The position numbers were made by a program, and so were the translations under genes. Under the pieces are notes generated by a model that did not search any database, was not told the DNA's origin, and saw nothing but the letters and a program-made list of their open reading frames with translations. Below are positions 33,538 to 42,440 of a stretch of DNA of 64,000 nt, one piece after another. This stretch comes from Streptomyces tauricus (GTDB lineage Bacteria > Actinomycetota > Actinomycetes > Streptomycetales > Streptomycetaceae), in the NCBI RefSeq assembly GCF_014650955.1, contig NZ_BMVY01000003.1, forward strand, positions 310,001 to 374,000, given 5' to 3'. Position 1 is the stretch's first letter. Each line of letters opens with the position of its first letter.

Positions 33538-35672
33538 TACGCGGCCTTCCTGCTGTTGCCCTGGCTGTTGCCTCGGCTGCTGCTCTGCACATCCCTGACC
33601 AGACCGGCGATCGAGTCGGCCCGCAGTTCGTCGAGGGTGACGGCCGTACCGCCGAGTTCACCCGCGAGCTGCCCCGCGAGTCCGAGCCGCACGAGCCCCG
33701 ACTCGCAGTCCACGACGACGGAGGCGACCTTGTCGGCGGCGAACAGCCGGGCGGCCCGCCCGGCGAGCGCGACCGGTTCCGGCCCGCCCGTGGCCCGCCC
33801 GTCCGTCACCAGCACGACCAGCGGGCGCCGGGCCGGATCACGCAACCGCTCCACCCGCAGCACGTCGTGCGCCCGCAGCAGCCCGGCCGCGAGCGGCGTA
33901 CGCCCGCCGGTCGGCAGCGACTCCAGCCGCACGGCGGCCGCGTCGACCGACGAGGTCGGCGGCAACGCCACCTCGGCCGCGGACCCGCGGAAGGTCACGA
34001 GCCCCACCTTGTCCCGCCGCTGGTAGGCGTCGAGGAGGAGGGAGAGCACCGCTCCCTTCACGGCGCTCATCCGCTGCCGGGCCGCCATCGACCCGGAGGC
34101 GTCCACGACGAACAGCACGAGGTTCCCCTCGCGGCCCTCGCGGGTGGCCTGCCGCAGATCGTCCCGCCGTACGACGAGACCGGGCCCGGACCGTCCGCGC
34201 GCCCGCTGGTGCGGCGCCGCGGCCTGCACGGTCGCGGCCAGATGCAGCTTGGTGAGCGCCCCGCGCGGGCGGCGCGCCCCGGTGGTGCGCCCGTGCTCGG
34301 TGCGGGCCCGCGACCGCCGCCCGGCGGCCCCCTCGCCGAGCCCCGGCACGCTCAGCACCTTCGTACGGAAGGGCTCGGCGGCCCGTACGGGGGACTGCTC
34401 GCCGGCGCCGGGGGACGGCGCCCGCCCGTTCTCGGACTCGTTCGCGGGTGCCTCGCCCTGCGCGGGCACCTCACCGGAACCGTCGCCGCCGTCGACGCCA
34501 CCGTCGTCGGACCCGTCCTGCGGGGGCCGCCCGCCACCGCCACCGGGCCCGTCCGGATCCGGGTCGTCGTCGCCGGAACCGTCGGAATCGCCGGAGTCCC
34601 CCGAGCCGTCGGTGCCGTCGGTGTCGTCGAGGCCCTCGGGAGCGCCCGAGCCGTCCTCGTCGCCCGCGAACTCCTCCAGCGTCTCGTCGAGCTTGTCCTC
34701 GTCGAGACCGGGCGCGTCGAAGGGATTGCGCCGGCGCCGGTGCGGCAGCGCGAGGAGCGCGGCCTGCCGTACGTCCTCGGCGAGCACGTCGGTCCGCCCC
34801 GCCCACGCGGCCAGCGCGGTCGCGGTCCTGGCCATCACGATGTCGGCCCGCATGCCGTCCACCTCGAACGCGGCGCAGGTCGCCGCGATCTGCAGCAGCG
34901 CGCCGTCGCCGAGCCGCACCGACGGCAGCAGCTTCCGCGCGGCCACGATCCGCGCCCGTACGTCGGACTCCTCGTCGGCCCAGCGCGTCGCGAACCCCTC
35001 CGGGTCGTCGTCGTACGCGAGCCGCCGCCGTACGACCTCCACCCGCTGGTCGGGCTCGCGCGAGGCCGCCACCTCGACGGTGAGCCCGAACCGGTCGAGC
35101 AACTGCGGCCGCAGCTCGCCCTCTTCGGGGTTCATGGTCCCGACGAGCAGGAACCGCGCGGCATGCCGTACGGAGACGCCCTCGCGCTCCACGTACGAGG
35201 CACCCATCGCCGCCGCGTCCAGCAGCAGGTCGACCAGGTGGTCGTGGAGGAGGTTGACCTCGTCCACGTACAGGAGTCCGCGGTGGGCGTCGGCCAGCAG
35301 GCCGGGCTCGAAGGCCTTCACGCCCTCCGAGAGCGCCCGTTCGATGTCGAGCGCGCCGACGAGACGGTCCTCCGAGGCGCCGACGGGCAGTTCGACCATC
35401 CGGGCGGGACGGGGCACTCCCGGGCCCACCTCGTGGGGGCCGTCGGGGCAGGCCGGGTCGGGAGCGTCCGGCGCGCAGGAGAAACGGCAGCCGGGGACGA
35501 CGTCGACCTGCGGCATGAGCGCCGAGAGCGCGCGCACGGCCGTCGACTTGGCGGTGCCCTTCTCGCCGCGGACGAGCACACCGCCCACCGCGGGGGAGAC
35601 GGCGTTCAGCAGCAGGGCCAGTCGCAGGTCGTCCTGACCGACCACGGCCGTGAACGGAAACGGGGTACTCAC
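33537..35672 (-). CDS. Cobaltochelatase/magnesium-chelatase-type ATPase with VWA domain
   Basis: 711 aa fusion of a ChlI/BchI-like AAA+ ATPase and a ChlD/BchD-like VWA domain. Walker A is GEKGTAKST (36-44), Walker B VDEVN (136-140), with a Cys-bearing insert CRFSCAPDAPDPAC (62-75). A long acidic Gly/Asp/Ser linker (about 330-420) leads to the VWA domain, whose metal site is FVVDASGSMAARQRM. It would drive cobalt insertion together with a CobN-type subunit, which is not in this window. GTG start overlaps the upstream 19-codon ORF as GTGA. Confidence 0.9.
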   Translation of the reverse strand: MSTPFPFTAVVGQDDLRLALLLNAVSPAVGGVLVRGEKGTAKSTAVRALSALMPQVDVVPGCRFSCAPDAPDPACPDGPHEVGPGVPRPARMVELPVGASEDRLVGALDIERALSEGVKAFEPGLLADAHRGLLYVDEVNLLHDHLVDLLLDAAAMGASYVEREGVSVRHAARFLLVGTMNPEEGELRPQLLDRFGLTVEVAASREPDQRVEVVRRRLAYDDDPEGFATRWADEESDVRARIVAARKLLPSVRLGDGALLQIAATCAAFEVDGMRADIVMARTATALAAWAGRTDVLAEDVRQAALLALPHRRRRNPFDAPGLDEDKLDETLEEFAGDEDGSGAPEGLDDTDGTDGSGDSGDSDGSGDDDPDPDGPGGGGGRPPQDGSDDGGVDGGDGSGEVPAQGEAPANESENGRAPSPGAGEQSPVRAAEPFRTKVLSVPGLGEGAAGRRSRARTEHGRTTGARRPRGALTKLHLAATVQAAAPHQRARGRSGPGLVVRRDDLRQATREGREGNLVLFVVDASGSMAARQRMSAVKGAVLSLLLDAYQRRDKVGLVTFRGSAAEVALPPTSSVDAAAVRLESLPTGGRTPLAAGLLRAHDVLRVERLRDPARRPLVVLVTDGRATGGPEPVALAGRAARLFAADKVASVVVDCESGLVRLGLAGQLAGELGGTAVTLDELRADSIAGLVRDVQSSSRGNSQGNSRKAA

Positions 35673-35728
35673 AGGTTGTCGTCCTCCACATAGCCCGGAT
35701 AACGCAGTTGGCCTTCACGCGAGCTCAT
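35669..35728 (-). CDS. Candidate 19-aa ORF bridging cobQ and the chelatase gene
   Basis: Peptide MSSREGQLRYPGYVEDDNL. Its ATG overlaps the cobQ stop as ATGA, and its TGA overlaps the chelatase GTG as GTGA. It contains the GGAGGA that serves as ribosome site for the chelatase. It may be a true small protein or a coupling device that bridges the 52-bp gap. No family is recognised. Confidence 0.4.
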   Translation of the reverse strand: MSSREGQLRYPGYVEDDNL

Positions 35729-37245
35729 ACGGGTGCTCCCGGTGGGATGAATGGCAGTCCGGCCGGTGGGCCGGACTCGATGAGCCGCCACAGCGCGTCC
35801 GTGTCCGCGTGTTCCTCGATCAGATCGCCCAGCCGGTCGAGCTGCTCCTCGCGCAGCCCTTCGAACGAGGTGTCGGGGGCCGGTACGAAGCGCCGCCCGG
35901 CCGCGGACGCCACCTCGCGCAGGAAGGCGCGCCGGAAGCCGTCCGACTCCAGCGAGCCGTGCCAGTGCGTCCCCCAGACCTCGCCGACCCGGCAGCCGTC
36001 CAGGAAGGGTTCGCCGCCGTCCACCCGGGCGACCCCGTGATGGATCTCGTACCCGTGGACGGGTTCGCCGAGCGCTTCGCCGACGGGCCGGGTCAGGGTC
36101 TTCTCGCGCGCGAACCGTACGCGTACGGGGAGGAGTCCGAGGCCGTCGACGGCGCCGGCCCTCGACTCGACCTCGTCCTCGATGTGTTCGCCGAGGAGCT
36201 GGAAACCGCCGCAGATGCCCAGTACGGGGCGCCCTTCGGCGGCCCGGCGCACCAGGGCGTCCGCGAGGCCGCGCCGCCGCAGCCACTCCAGGGCCCGGAC
36301 CGTGCCCCGGGTGCCGGGGACGACGACCAGGTCGGCGTCGACCAGTTCCTCGGCCCGGTCCACGAACCGCACGACGACGCCCGGTTCGGCGGCGAGGGCG
36401 TCCAGGTCCGTGAAGTTGGACATCAGGGGGATCGCGCAGACGGCGACCCGCAGGATGTCCTCGCCGACGGGGGAGGAGACCTCGGACTCGCGTACCGCCC
36501 CCCGCAGGGACACTCTGAGTCCGTCCTCCTCGTCGATGCCGAGGCCGTGCCGGAAGGGCAGGATGCCGTAGGTGTGCCGCCCGGTGAGCCCGCGCAGCAT
36601 GTCGACGCCGGGTTCGAGCAGCGAGACGTCCCCGCGGAACTTGTTGACGAGGAACCCGGCGACGAGTTCCTGGTCCTCGGGCGACAGCAGGGCCACCGTC
36701 CCGAAGAACGAGGCGAAGACCCCGCCGCGGTCGATGTCCCCCACCACGAGCACGGGGAGCCGCGCGCCCCGCGCTATCCCCATGTTCACGATGTCCGTCC
36801 GCCGCAGATTGATCTCGGCGGGACTCCCCGCGCCCTCACAGATCACCGCGTCATACGTGCCCCGCAACTCGGCCAGACAGTCCAGCACGGTCCCGAGCAA
36901 CGCCTCCTGGCGTCCGCCGTGATAGCCGCGCGCGCTCAGCTCGCCCACGGGCTTGCCCATCAGGACGACCTGGCTGCTGCGGTCGCTGCCCGGCTTGAGC
37001 AGGACGGGGTTCATGAGCACGGAGGGCTCCACGCGGGCGGCCTGCGCCTGCATGGCCTGCGCCCGCCCGATCTCGGCGCCCTCACGCGTGACGAACGAGT
37101 TCAGGGACATGTTCTGCGCCTTGAAGGGCGCCACCTTCACGCCCTGCCGCACCAGCCACCGGCAGATCCCGGCGGTCACGACGCTCTTGCCCGCGTCGGA
37201 GGTGGTCCCGGCGACGAGCAGCCCACCGCCTGTTCCCCCGCTCAT
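35725..37245 (-). CDS. cobQ: Cobyric acid synthase
   Basis: 506 aa (CobQ/CbiP). Amidates the b, d, e and g carboxylates of adenosylcobyrinate diamide with glutamine and ATP. The N-terminal synthetase domain has LLVAGTTSDAGKSVVTAGICRWL (P-loop near residues 14-20), KVAPFKAQNMSLNSFVT and VVGDIDRGGVFASFFGT. The C-terminal amidotransferase domain has the nucleophile in VLGICGGFQLLG and the His/Glu in VHGYEIHHG and later. ATG at 37245 overlaps the cbiB stop as ATGA. Confidence 0.96.
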   Translation of the reverse strand: MSGGTGGGLLVAGTTSDAGKSVVTAGICRWLVRQGVKVAPFKAQNMSLNSFVTREGAEIGRAQAMQAQAARVEPSVLMNPVLLKPGSDRSSQVVLMGKPVGELSARGYHGGRQEALLGTVLDCLAELRGTYDAVICEGAGSPAEINLRRTDIVNMGIARGARLPVLVVGDIDRGGVFASFFGTVALLSPEDQELVAGFLVNKFRGDVSLLEPGVDMLRGLTGRHTYGILPFRHGLGIDEEDGLRVSLRGAVRESEVSSPVGEDILRVAVCAIPLMSNFTDLDALAAEPGVVVRFVDRAEELVDADLVVVPGTRGTVRALEWLRRRGLADALVRRAAEGRPVLGICGGFQLLGEHIEDEVESRAGAVDGLGLLPVRVRFAREKTLTRPVGEALGEPVHGYEIHHGVARVDGGEPFLDGCRVGEVWGTHWHGSLESDGFRRAFLREVASAAGRRFVPAPDTSFEGLREEQLDRLGDLIEEHADTDALWRLIESGPPAGLPFIPPGAPV

Positions 37246-38246
37246 GACGTACGCCCTTTCGTGACCCGCGACTTGGCGAGCGACTTGGTCCGTGAGGTGG
37301 TGAGTGAAGTGGCCAGCGAGGTGGCGAGCAGCCGGCCGGCGACACTCGCGCCCAGCGCGAGCAGGCCCACCCGGCGCGAGAGCCGGACGGCCCGCTCGAT
37401 GTCCCCGACCCGCACGGCCCGCCCGGAACCGTTGAGCACGGGCCGGTGCTCGACCCGCCCCGCGTACGACAGCGTCCCGCCGAGCCGTACCCCGAGCGCC
37501 CCCGCGAACGAGGCCTCCACGGGCCCGGCGTTGGGACTCGGGTGCCGGGCGGCGTCGGCACGCCAGGCGCGGACGGCCCCCCGCGGGTCGCCCCCGGCGA
37601 CGGCCGCGAGGACAGCCGTCAGCCGGGCCCCCGGCCATCCCGCGACGTCGTCGAGCCGGGCGGACGCCCACCCGTACCGGCGGTGCCGGGCCGACTTGTG
37701 CCCGACCATGGCGTCCAGCGTGTTGACGGCCCGGAAGCCGACCAGTCCGGGCACGCCCGCGACCGCGCCCCACACCAGGGCGCCCACCACGGCGTCGGAG
37801 GTGTTCTCGGCGACCGACTCGACCACCGCGCGGGCGATCCCGTCGGCATCCAGGGCCTGCGGGTCGCGCCCGCACAGATGGGGCAGCCGCTCACGGGCCA
37901 CCTCGATGTCCCCGACGGCCAGCGCCCCGCCGACGGCCCGGGCCTCCCGCCCGAGGGAGGTCCCCCCGACGACGGCCCAGGTGGCGGCGGCGGTCAGGAC
38001 GGCGGAAGCGGCGGGGGAGGTGCGCAGGGAGCGCTCGGCGGCCACGGCGAGACAGACGGCGCCGCCCGCGCACACGGCGGTGTGCAGCGCCCCCCATCCC
38101 CGGTGGTCGCGCCACAGGGCCCGCTCGACGGCGCCCGCGGCCCGGCCGAACGCGGCGACCGGATGCCCTCGGCGGGGATCGCCGAGCAGCAGGTCACCGA
38201 GGAGGCCGGCGGCGGCGCCGTACGCGAAGACGCGATCGGCACGCAC
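37242..38246 (-). CDS. cobD: Adenosylcobinamide-phosphate synthase
   Basis: 334 aa membrane protein (CbiB/CobD). Attaches aminopropanol (phosphate) to adenosylcobyric acid. The opening GLLGDLLLGDPRRGHPVAAFGR, the SVAENTSDAVVGALVWGAVAGVPGLVGFRAVNTLDAMVGH region and RLTAVLAAVAGGD are characteristic, with several membrane segments. GTG start at 38246 with only a weak GGCGGG ahead. It is the first gene after the B12 riboswitch; the C-terminal 25 residues are a repetitive Ser/Thr/Lys tail. Named cbiB in the anaerobic nomenclature. Confidence 0.93.
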   Translation of the reverse strand: MRADRVFAYGAAAGLLGDLLLGDPRRGHPVAAFGRAAGAVERALWRDHRGWGALHTAVCAGGAVCLAVAAERSLRTSPAASAVLTAAATWAVVGGTSLGREARAVGGALAVGDIEVARERLPHLCGRDPQALDADGIARAVVESVAENTSDAVVGALVWGAVAGVPGLVGFRAVNTLDAMVGHKSARHRRYGWASARLDDVAGWPGARLTAVLAAVAGGDPRGAVRAWRADAARHPSPNAGPVEASFAGALGVRLGGTLSYAGRVEHRPVLNGSGRAVRVGDIERAVRLSRRVGLLALGASVAGRLLATSLATSLTTSRTKSLAKSRVTKGRTS

Positions 38247-38342
38247 GGGGTCAGCCCGCCGTCACGCGAGGAGGAACCCTCGTACCGGGGTCGGGCACAC
38301 TGGTCCACAACAGGTGGGCGCGCATGGCGATATGTCCTCACT

Positions 38343-38510
38343 CAGGGTGTCCACGCCCTGGTTCGACGAGACCGACGGCGAGAGTTCCTGGCTCCCGGGG
38401 GGATCGATTCCCCGGTAACAGTGGCGGGACCGCGCCGGATTCGCACCGGCTTCCTCTTCTGCCGACGTACATGGCCTCGGCAGTCCACCACGGTCCGAGA
38501 ACACCCGTCA
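38343..38510 (-). ncRNA. Cobalamin (B12) riboswitch
   Basis: On the minus strand the core runs GGAAGCCGGTGCGAATCCGG, then CGCGGTCCCGCCACTG with the B12 box GCCACTG at 38425-38419. This is followed by GAGCCAGGAACTC, the conserved 3' part of the cobalamin aptamer. A 5-bp hairpin CAGGG/CCCTG near 38343-38360 may be part of the expression platform. The element lies about 100 bases upstream of cbiB, so when adenosylcobalamin is plentiful it should switch off the cbiB-cobQ-chelatase-cobO-cobB operon. Outer boundaries are approximate. Confidence 0.93.
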
Positions 38511-38567
38511 ACTTGCTGTTGACCTGCGACGGGAGAGTGTGCCGAGACCCACAGGAGGGGCCTGCTG

Positions 38568-38871
38568 GTGCTGTCCCCGGCGGCCGGCGACGGGCCCGAG
38601 GAGGTGTGGGACGACGGCAGTGCCTCGAACCTGGTCTCCCTGCCCGTCTCCCACCAGGTCGGTGCCTGGCTCTTCAGCGGCCGTCTGCTGTCCGGGGCAA
38701 CGGGTCTGGGCACGCTCTCCTACGATCTGGACCGCCTGAAGGACGGCTCCATGTCCCGGCTCTGCGAGCTGCTGGGTCCGCACCCCCGGACGTGCGGAAG
38801 TCACCCTGCCGGACTGGCTCGACGTCCCCTCGGGCGCGGACATGCGACCGCCCTGCCGGGACCGCGGCTGA
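38568..38871 (+). pseudogene. Small ORF with apparent frameshift
   Basis: A GTG at 38568 has a strong AGGAGG 9 bases upstream. The frame starts MLSPAAGDGPEEVWDDG and keeps G/C third positions to about 38780 (SMSRLCELLG). After that codon use in this frame deteriorates, while the +1 frame continues as plausible protein (RTPGRAEVTLPDWLDVPSG) to a TGA at 38871. An intact version would have about 100 aa. Either a one-base frameshift has broken the gene or the sequence has an error there. No family is recognised. It is divergent from the B12 riboswitch. Confidence 0.4.
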
Positions 38872-38990
38872 GGCGGCCCCGACAGGGCGGACGATGACGC
38901 TCCGGACGTACGGCCCGAGGGCTGTACGGGCCGGGCGGCTGAACCGGTCGGACGGTCGGCCCGGCCGCACAGGCTCGGCGGCCGTACCGG

Positions 38991-39212
38991 TCAGGCCACG
39001 ATCAGATAGATCCCGTACGCCACCGCCGCCGCACACGCGGCGAAGCACGCGTACGCGCCCGTGACCGCGAGCGTCGCGGAGCCCCCCTGCGCGGCGGCCG
39101 TCTCGCGCTTGGTGAGGCCGACGATGCCGAGGGTGAAGAGGCCCACGAGGGCGACGGTGGAGATGAGGCTGACTCCGAACACGGAGCCGAGGGCTGCCCA
39201 GTCGATCTTCAT
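38991..39212 (-). CDS. Small two-helix membrane protein next to the phosphate transporter
   Basis: 73 aa, MKIDWAALGSVFGVSL at the start, with two hydrophobic segments (about 9-33 and 46-71) separated by a short basic loop TKRETAAAQGG. It begins 12 bp after the phosphate transporter gene and has AAGGAA 9 bases before its ATG, so the two are cotranscribed. Function unknown; an accessory role for the transporter is suggested by position only. Confidence 0.75.
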   Translation of the reverse strand: MKIDWAALGSVFGVSLISTVALVGLFTLGIVGLTKRETAAAQGGSATLAVTGAYACFAACAAAVAYGIYLIVA

Positions 39213-39224
39213 GCGGTTCGTTCC

Positions 39225-40460
<1,236 letters not shown>

Positions 40461-40507
40461 TTACCCAGGCTTCTGTTGGACGACAGTGGCACGGGGAACG
40501 TAAGCAA

Positions 40508-40529
40508 CCTGGGTGAACGGAAGATGAAC
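40508..40529 (-). promoter_or_regulatory. PHO box (PhoP-binding direct repeats)
   Basis: On the minus strand two adjoining 11-bp units, GTTCATCTTCC (40529-40519) and GTTCACCCAGG (40518-40508), match the GTTCACC-type direct-repeat unit of Streptomyces PHO boxes. The site ends 48 bp before the phosphate transporter ATG, where PhoP could control or repress it. Confidence 0.75.
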
Positions 40530-40656
40530 TGAGTCGGGCGGTGGGGTGACCCAAACAAGGTGCCGCCACTCCGCTTGTGTCGAAGTGGCGGCGAGGGCTC
40601 TGGAAAATCCGGGAAAATCCTCGAACAGAGCCGGAATCCTGGGGTCCGCTACCCCC

Positions 40657-41397
40657 TCAACCCCTCGCGAAGGTCTTCAGCTGGGACAGCGAACCGTTGA
40701 AGAGATTCTGGTCACCCGGCAGGCTGCCGCTGTTGTCGTACTGCCAGAACGTCCAGAACTTCCAGCCCGAGGGCAGCGACCCCGCGGATCCGCTGTAGCG
40801 GGCCAGCCACAGCGGATGGTTCGCGGCGAAGGCGGCGCTGTTGCCCGTGCACGTCTTCCACCAGTTGTAGTTGGTGTAGATGACGGGCCGGCGGCCGGTC
40901 TGCCGCTTCACCTCGTCGCTGAAGGCCCTGATCCAGCCGACCATGCCGCTCTTGCTCAGCCCGTAGCACTTCTTCTTGTCGTACGGGTTGTACTCGATGT
41001 CCAGCGCGGGCGGCAGCGTCCAGCCGTCCGCCCGCCAGCCGCCGCCGTTGCGCACGAAGTGGGCGGCCTGCTCGGTGCCCGACGACGTGTGCGGCAGCGC
41101 GAAGTGGTACGCCCCGCGGATGATGCCCGCGTTGCGCGCGCCGTTGTACTGCTGGGCGAAGTACGGGTTGCGGTACGTGTGCGACTCGGTGGCCTTCACG
41201 TAGACGAACTCCGCGCCTTTGCTCTTCGCGCTCGACCAGTTCACGTTCTTCTGGTGCGAGGACACGTCGTGCCCCTTGGGCTTGCCGGCGGCCGCGGCCG
41301 GCACCTCGACGAGGGCGGTGCCGCCGAGCGCCAGCGTCGCCACGGAGGCGGCGACGAGACGGGCGCGCTGGCGGGACGATTTGCGGTCAATGGCCAT
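40657..41397 (-). CDS. Secreted GH25 lysozyme (N-acetylmuramidase)
   Basis: 246 aa; ATG at 41397 with GGGGGGAA upstream. A signal peptide ends around PAAAA-G (residue 37). The GH25 barrel has its catalytic acids in HDVSSHQ (Asp44) and ALDIEYNPY (Asp133, Glu135), and typical GAEFVYVKATES, GAYHFALP and FWQYDNSG. It cuts the glycan strands of peptidoglycan outside the cell. No binding modules are attached. A 24-bp perfect inverted repeat followed by a T-run sits between 33 and 56 bases upstream of the start codon. Confidence 0.94.
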   Translation of the reverse strand: MAIDRKSSRQRARLVAASVATLALGGTALVEVPAAAAGKPKGHDVSSHQKNVNWSSAKSKGAEFVYVKATESHTYRNPYFAQQYNGARNAGIIRGAYHFALPHTSSGTEQAAHFVRNGGGWRADGWTLPPALDIEYNPYDKKKCYGLSKSGMVGWIRAFSDEVKRQTGRRPVIYTNYNWWKTCTGNSAAFAANHPLWLARYSGSAGSLPSGWKFWTFWQYDNSGSLPGDQNLFNGSLSQLKTFARG

Positions 41398-41429
41398 AGT
41401 TCCCCCCGGAATGGCGACATACGTGAAAA

Positions 41430-41453
41430 ATCTTCCAGAGATTACTGGAAGAT
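41430..41453 (-). promoter_or_regulatory. Hairpin with T-run in the lysozyme leader
   Basis: Perfect 9-bp arms ATCTTCCAG and CTGGAAGAT around six bases. Read on the minus strand (the lysozyme direction) the second arm is followed at once by TTTT, giving an intrinsic-terminator shape ahead of the gene. It could be an attenuator or simply an operator palindrome. Confidence 0.5.
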
Positions 41454-41591
41454 CCCGCACGGTCCGTCGCTCGCCGGTCATTCGCTCCGGCGGTCGATTG
41501 GTACCTGTTCATACCTTTCGGACGCACGGGTTCCGCCCTACAGTGCCCTCGCCCGAACGGAGCAGGGCCGGGCGGCTGGCAGGATCACGGC

Positions 41592-42299
41592 ATGGCTGAG
41601 CGGCGGCGGGACACAGGAGACGGACGAGGCGCCGGGGAGACGGGCGCGCCCCGGCCCGGGGAGGCGCTGGAGCGGGCGTGGAACGGCCTCGTGGCCACGG
41701 CCCGCCGGACGGTGTCCGACGGTCTGGTCGTCGGCACGTCGGGCAACGTGTCCGTGCGCGTGGGCGACACCGTCCTGGTCACGCCGACCGGGGTCCCGTA
41801 CGACCGGCTGACGCCCGAGGACATCTGCGGGGTCTCCCTGGACGGCCGGCGCGTGCTCGGTTCACTCGTTCCGACCAGCGAACTGCCCATGCATCTCGCC
41901 GTCTACCGCTCCACGGACGCGCGCGCCGTCGTCCACACCCACGCCGTGCACGCCACGGCCGTCTCGACCCTCGTCACCGAGCTGCCCCTCGTCCACTACA
42001 TGTCCGCGGCCCTCGGCGGGCCCGTCCGCGTCGCCTCCTACGCGACCTACGGCACCGAGAAGTTGGCCGAGAACATGCTCCGGGCCCTGCGGGACCGCAC
42101 GGCCTGCCTCCTGCAGAACCACGGCACCCTCGCCCACGGCGCCACCCTCGACCAGGCCTACGACCGCACCGCCCAGCTCGAATGGATGTGCCGCGTCTGG
42201 CTCACCGCGTCGTCGGTCCCGGGCCTCACCCCCACCCTGCTGACCGAGGACCAGGTGGCACAGGCGGGCGAGCGGCTGAAGGGCTACGGCCAGCCCTGA
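41592..42299 (+). CDS. Class II aldolase/adducin family protein
   Basis: 235 aa zinc-dependent aldolase-like protein. Metal ligands appear in VVHTHAVHATA and in LLQNHGTLAHG, with the N-terminal GTSGNVSVRVGDTVLVTPTGVPYDRL that shapes the phosphate pocket. Relatives include L-fuculose-1-phosphate aldolase, ribulose-phosphate epimerases and methylthioribulose-phosphate dehydratase; the substrate here is not evident. An extra 25 residues precede the fold. It is divergent from the lysozyme gene and followed 141 bp later by a hydrolase gene on the same strand. Confidence 0.88.
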   Translation: MAERRRDTGDGRGAGETGAPRPGEALERAWNGLVATARRTVSDGLVVGTSGNVSVRVGDTVLVTPTGVPYDRLTPEDICGVSLDGRRVLGSLVPTSELPMHLAVYRSTDARAVVHTHAVHATAVSTLVTELPLVHYMSAALGGPVRVASYATYGTEKLAENMLRALRDRTACLLQNHGTLAHGATLDQAYDRTAQLEWMCRVWLTASSVPGLTPTLLTEDQVAQAGERLKGYGQP

Positions 42300-42440
42300 C
42301 ACCGGGCCTTCGGGGCTGTATGCGGCCGAGGGCGTGCCCCGGCCCGGGTGCGGCCGGGGCACGCCCTCGCGGCGGCTGCCGGGCTCACCCGTGCCGCCCT
42401 TCCACTGGCCGACAGCGGGCTCGATCAGGAGACTGGACCC

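Noticed and set aside
33867..35693. Plus-strand open frame opposite the chelatase gene
   Set aside because: It is antisense to a chelatase subunit with intact Walker and VWA motifs and has no recognisable domain.
38324..39064. Plus-strand open frame starting within the B12 riboswitch
   Set aside because: It overlaps the aptamer and the small membrane protein, and its translation is low-complexity; only the 38568 ORF with a ribosome site was kept as a doubtful gene.
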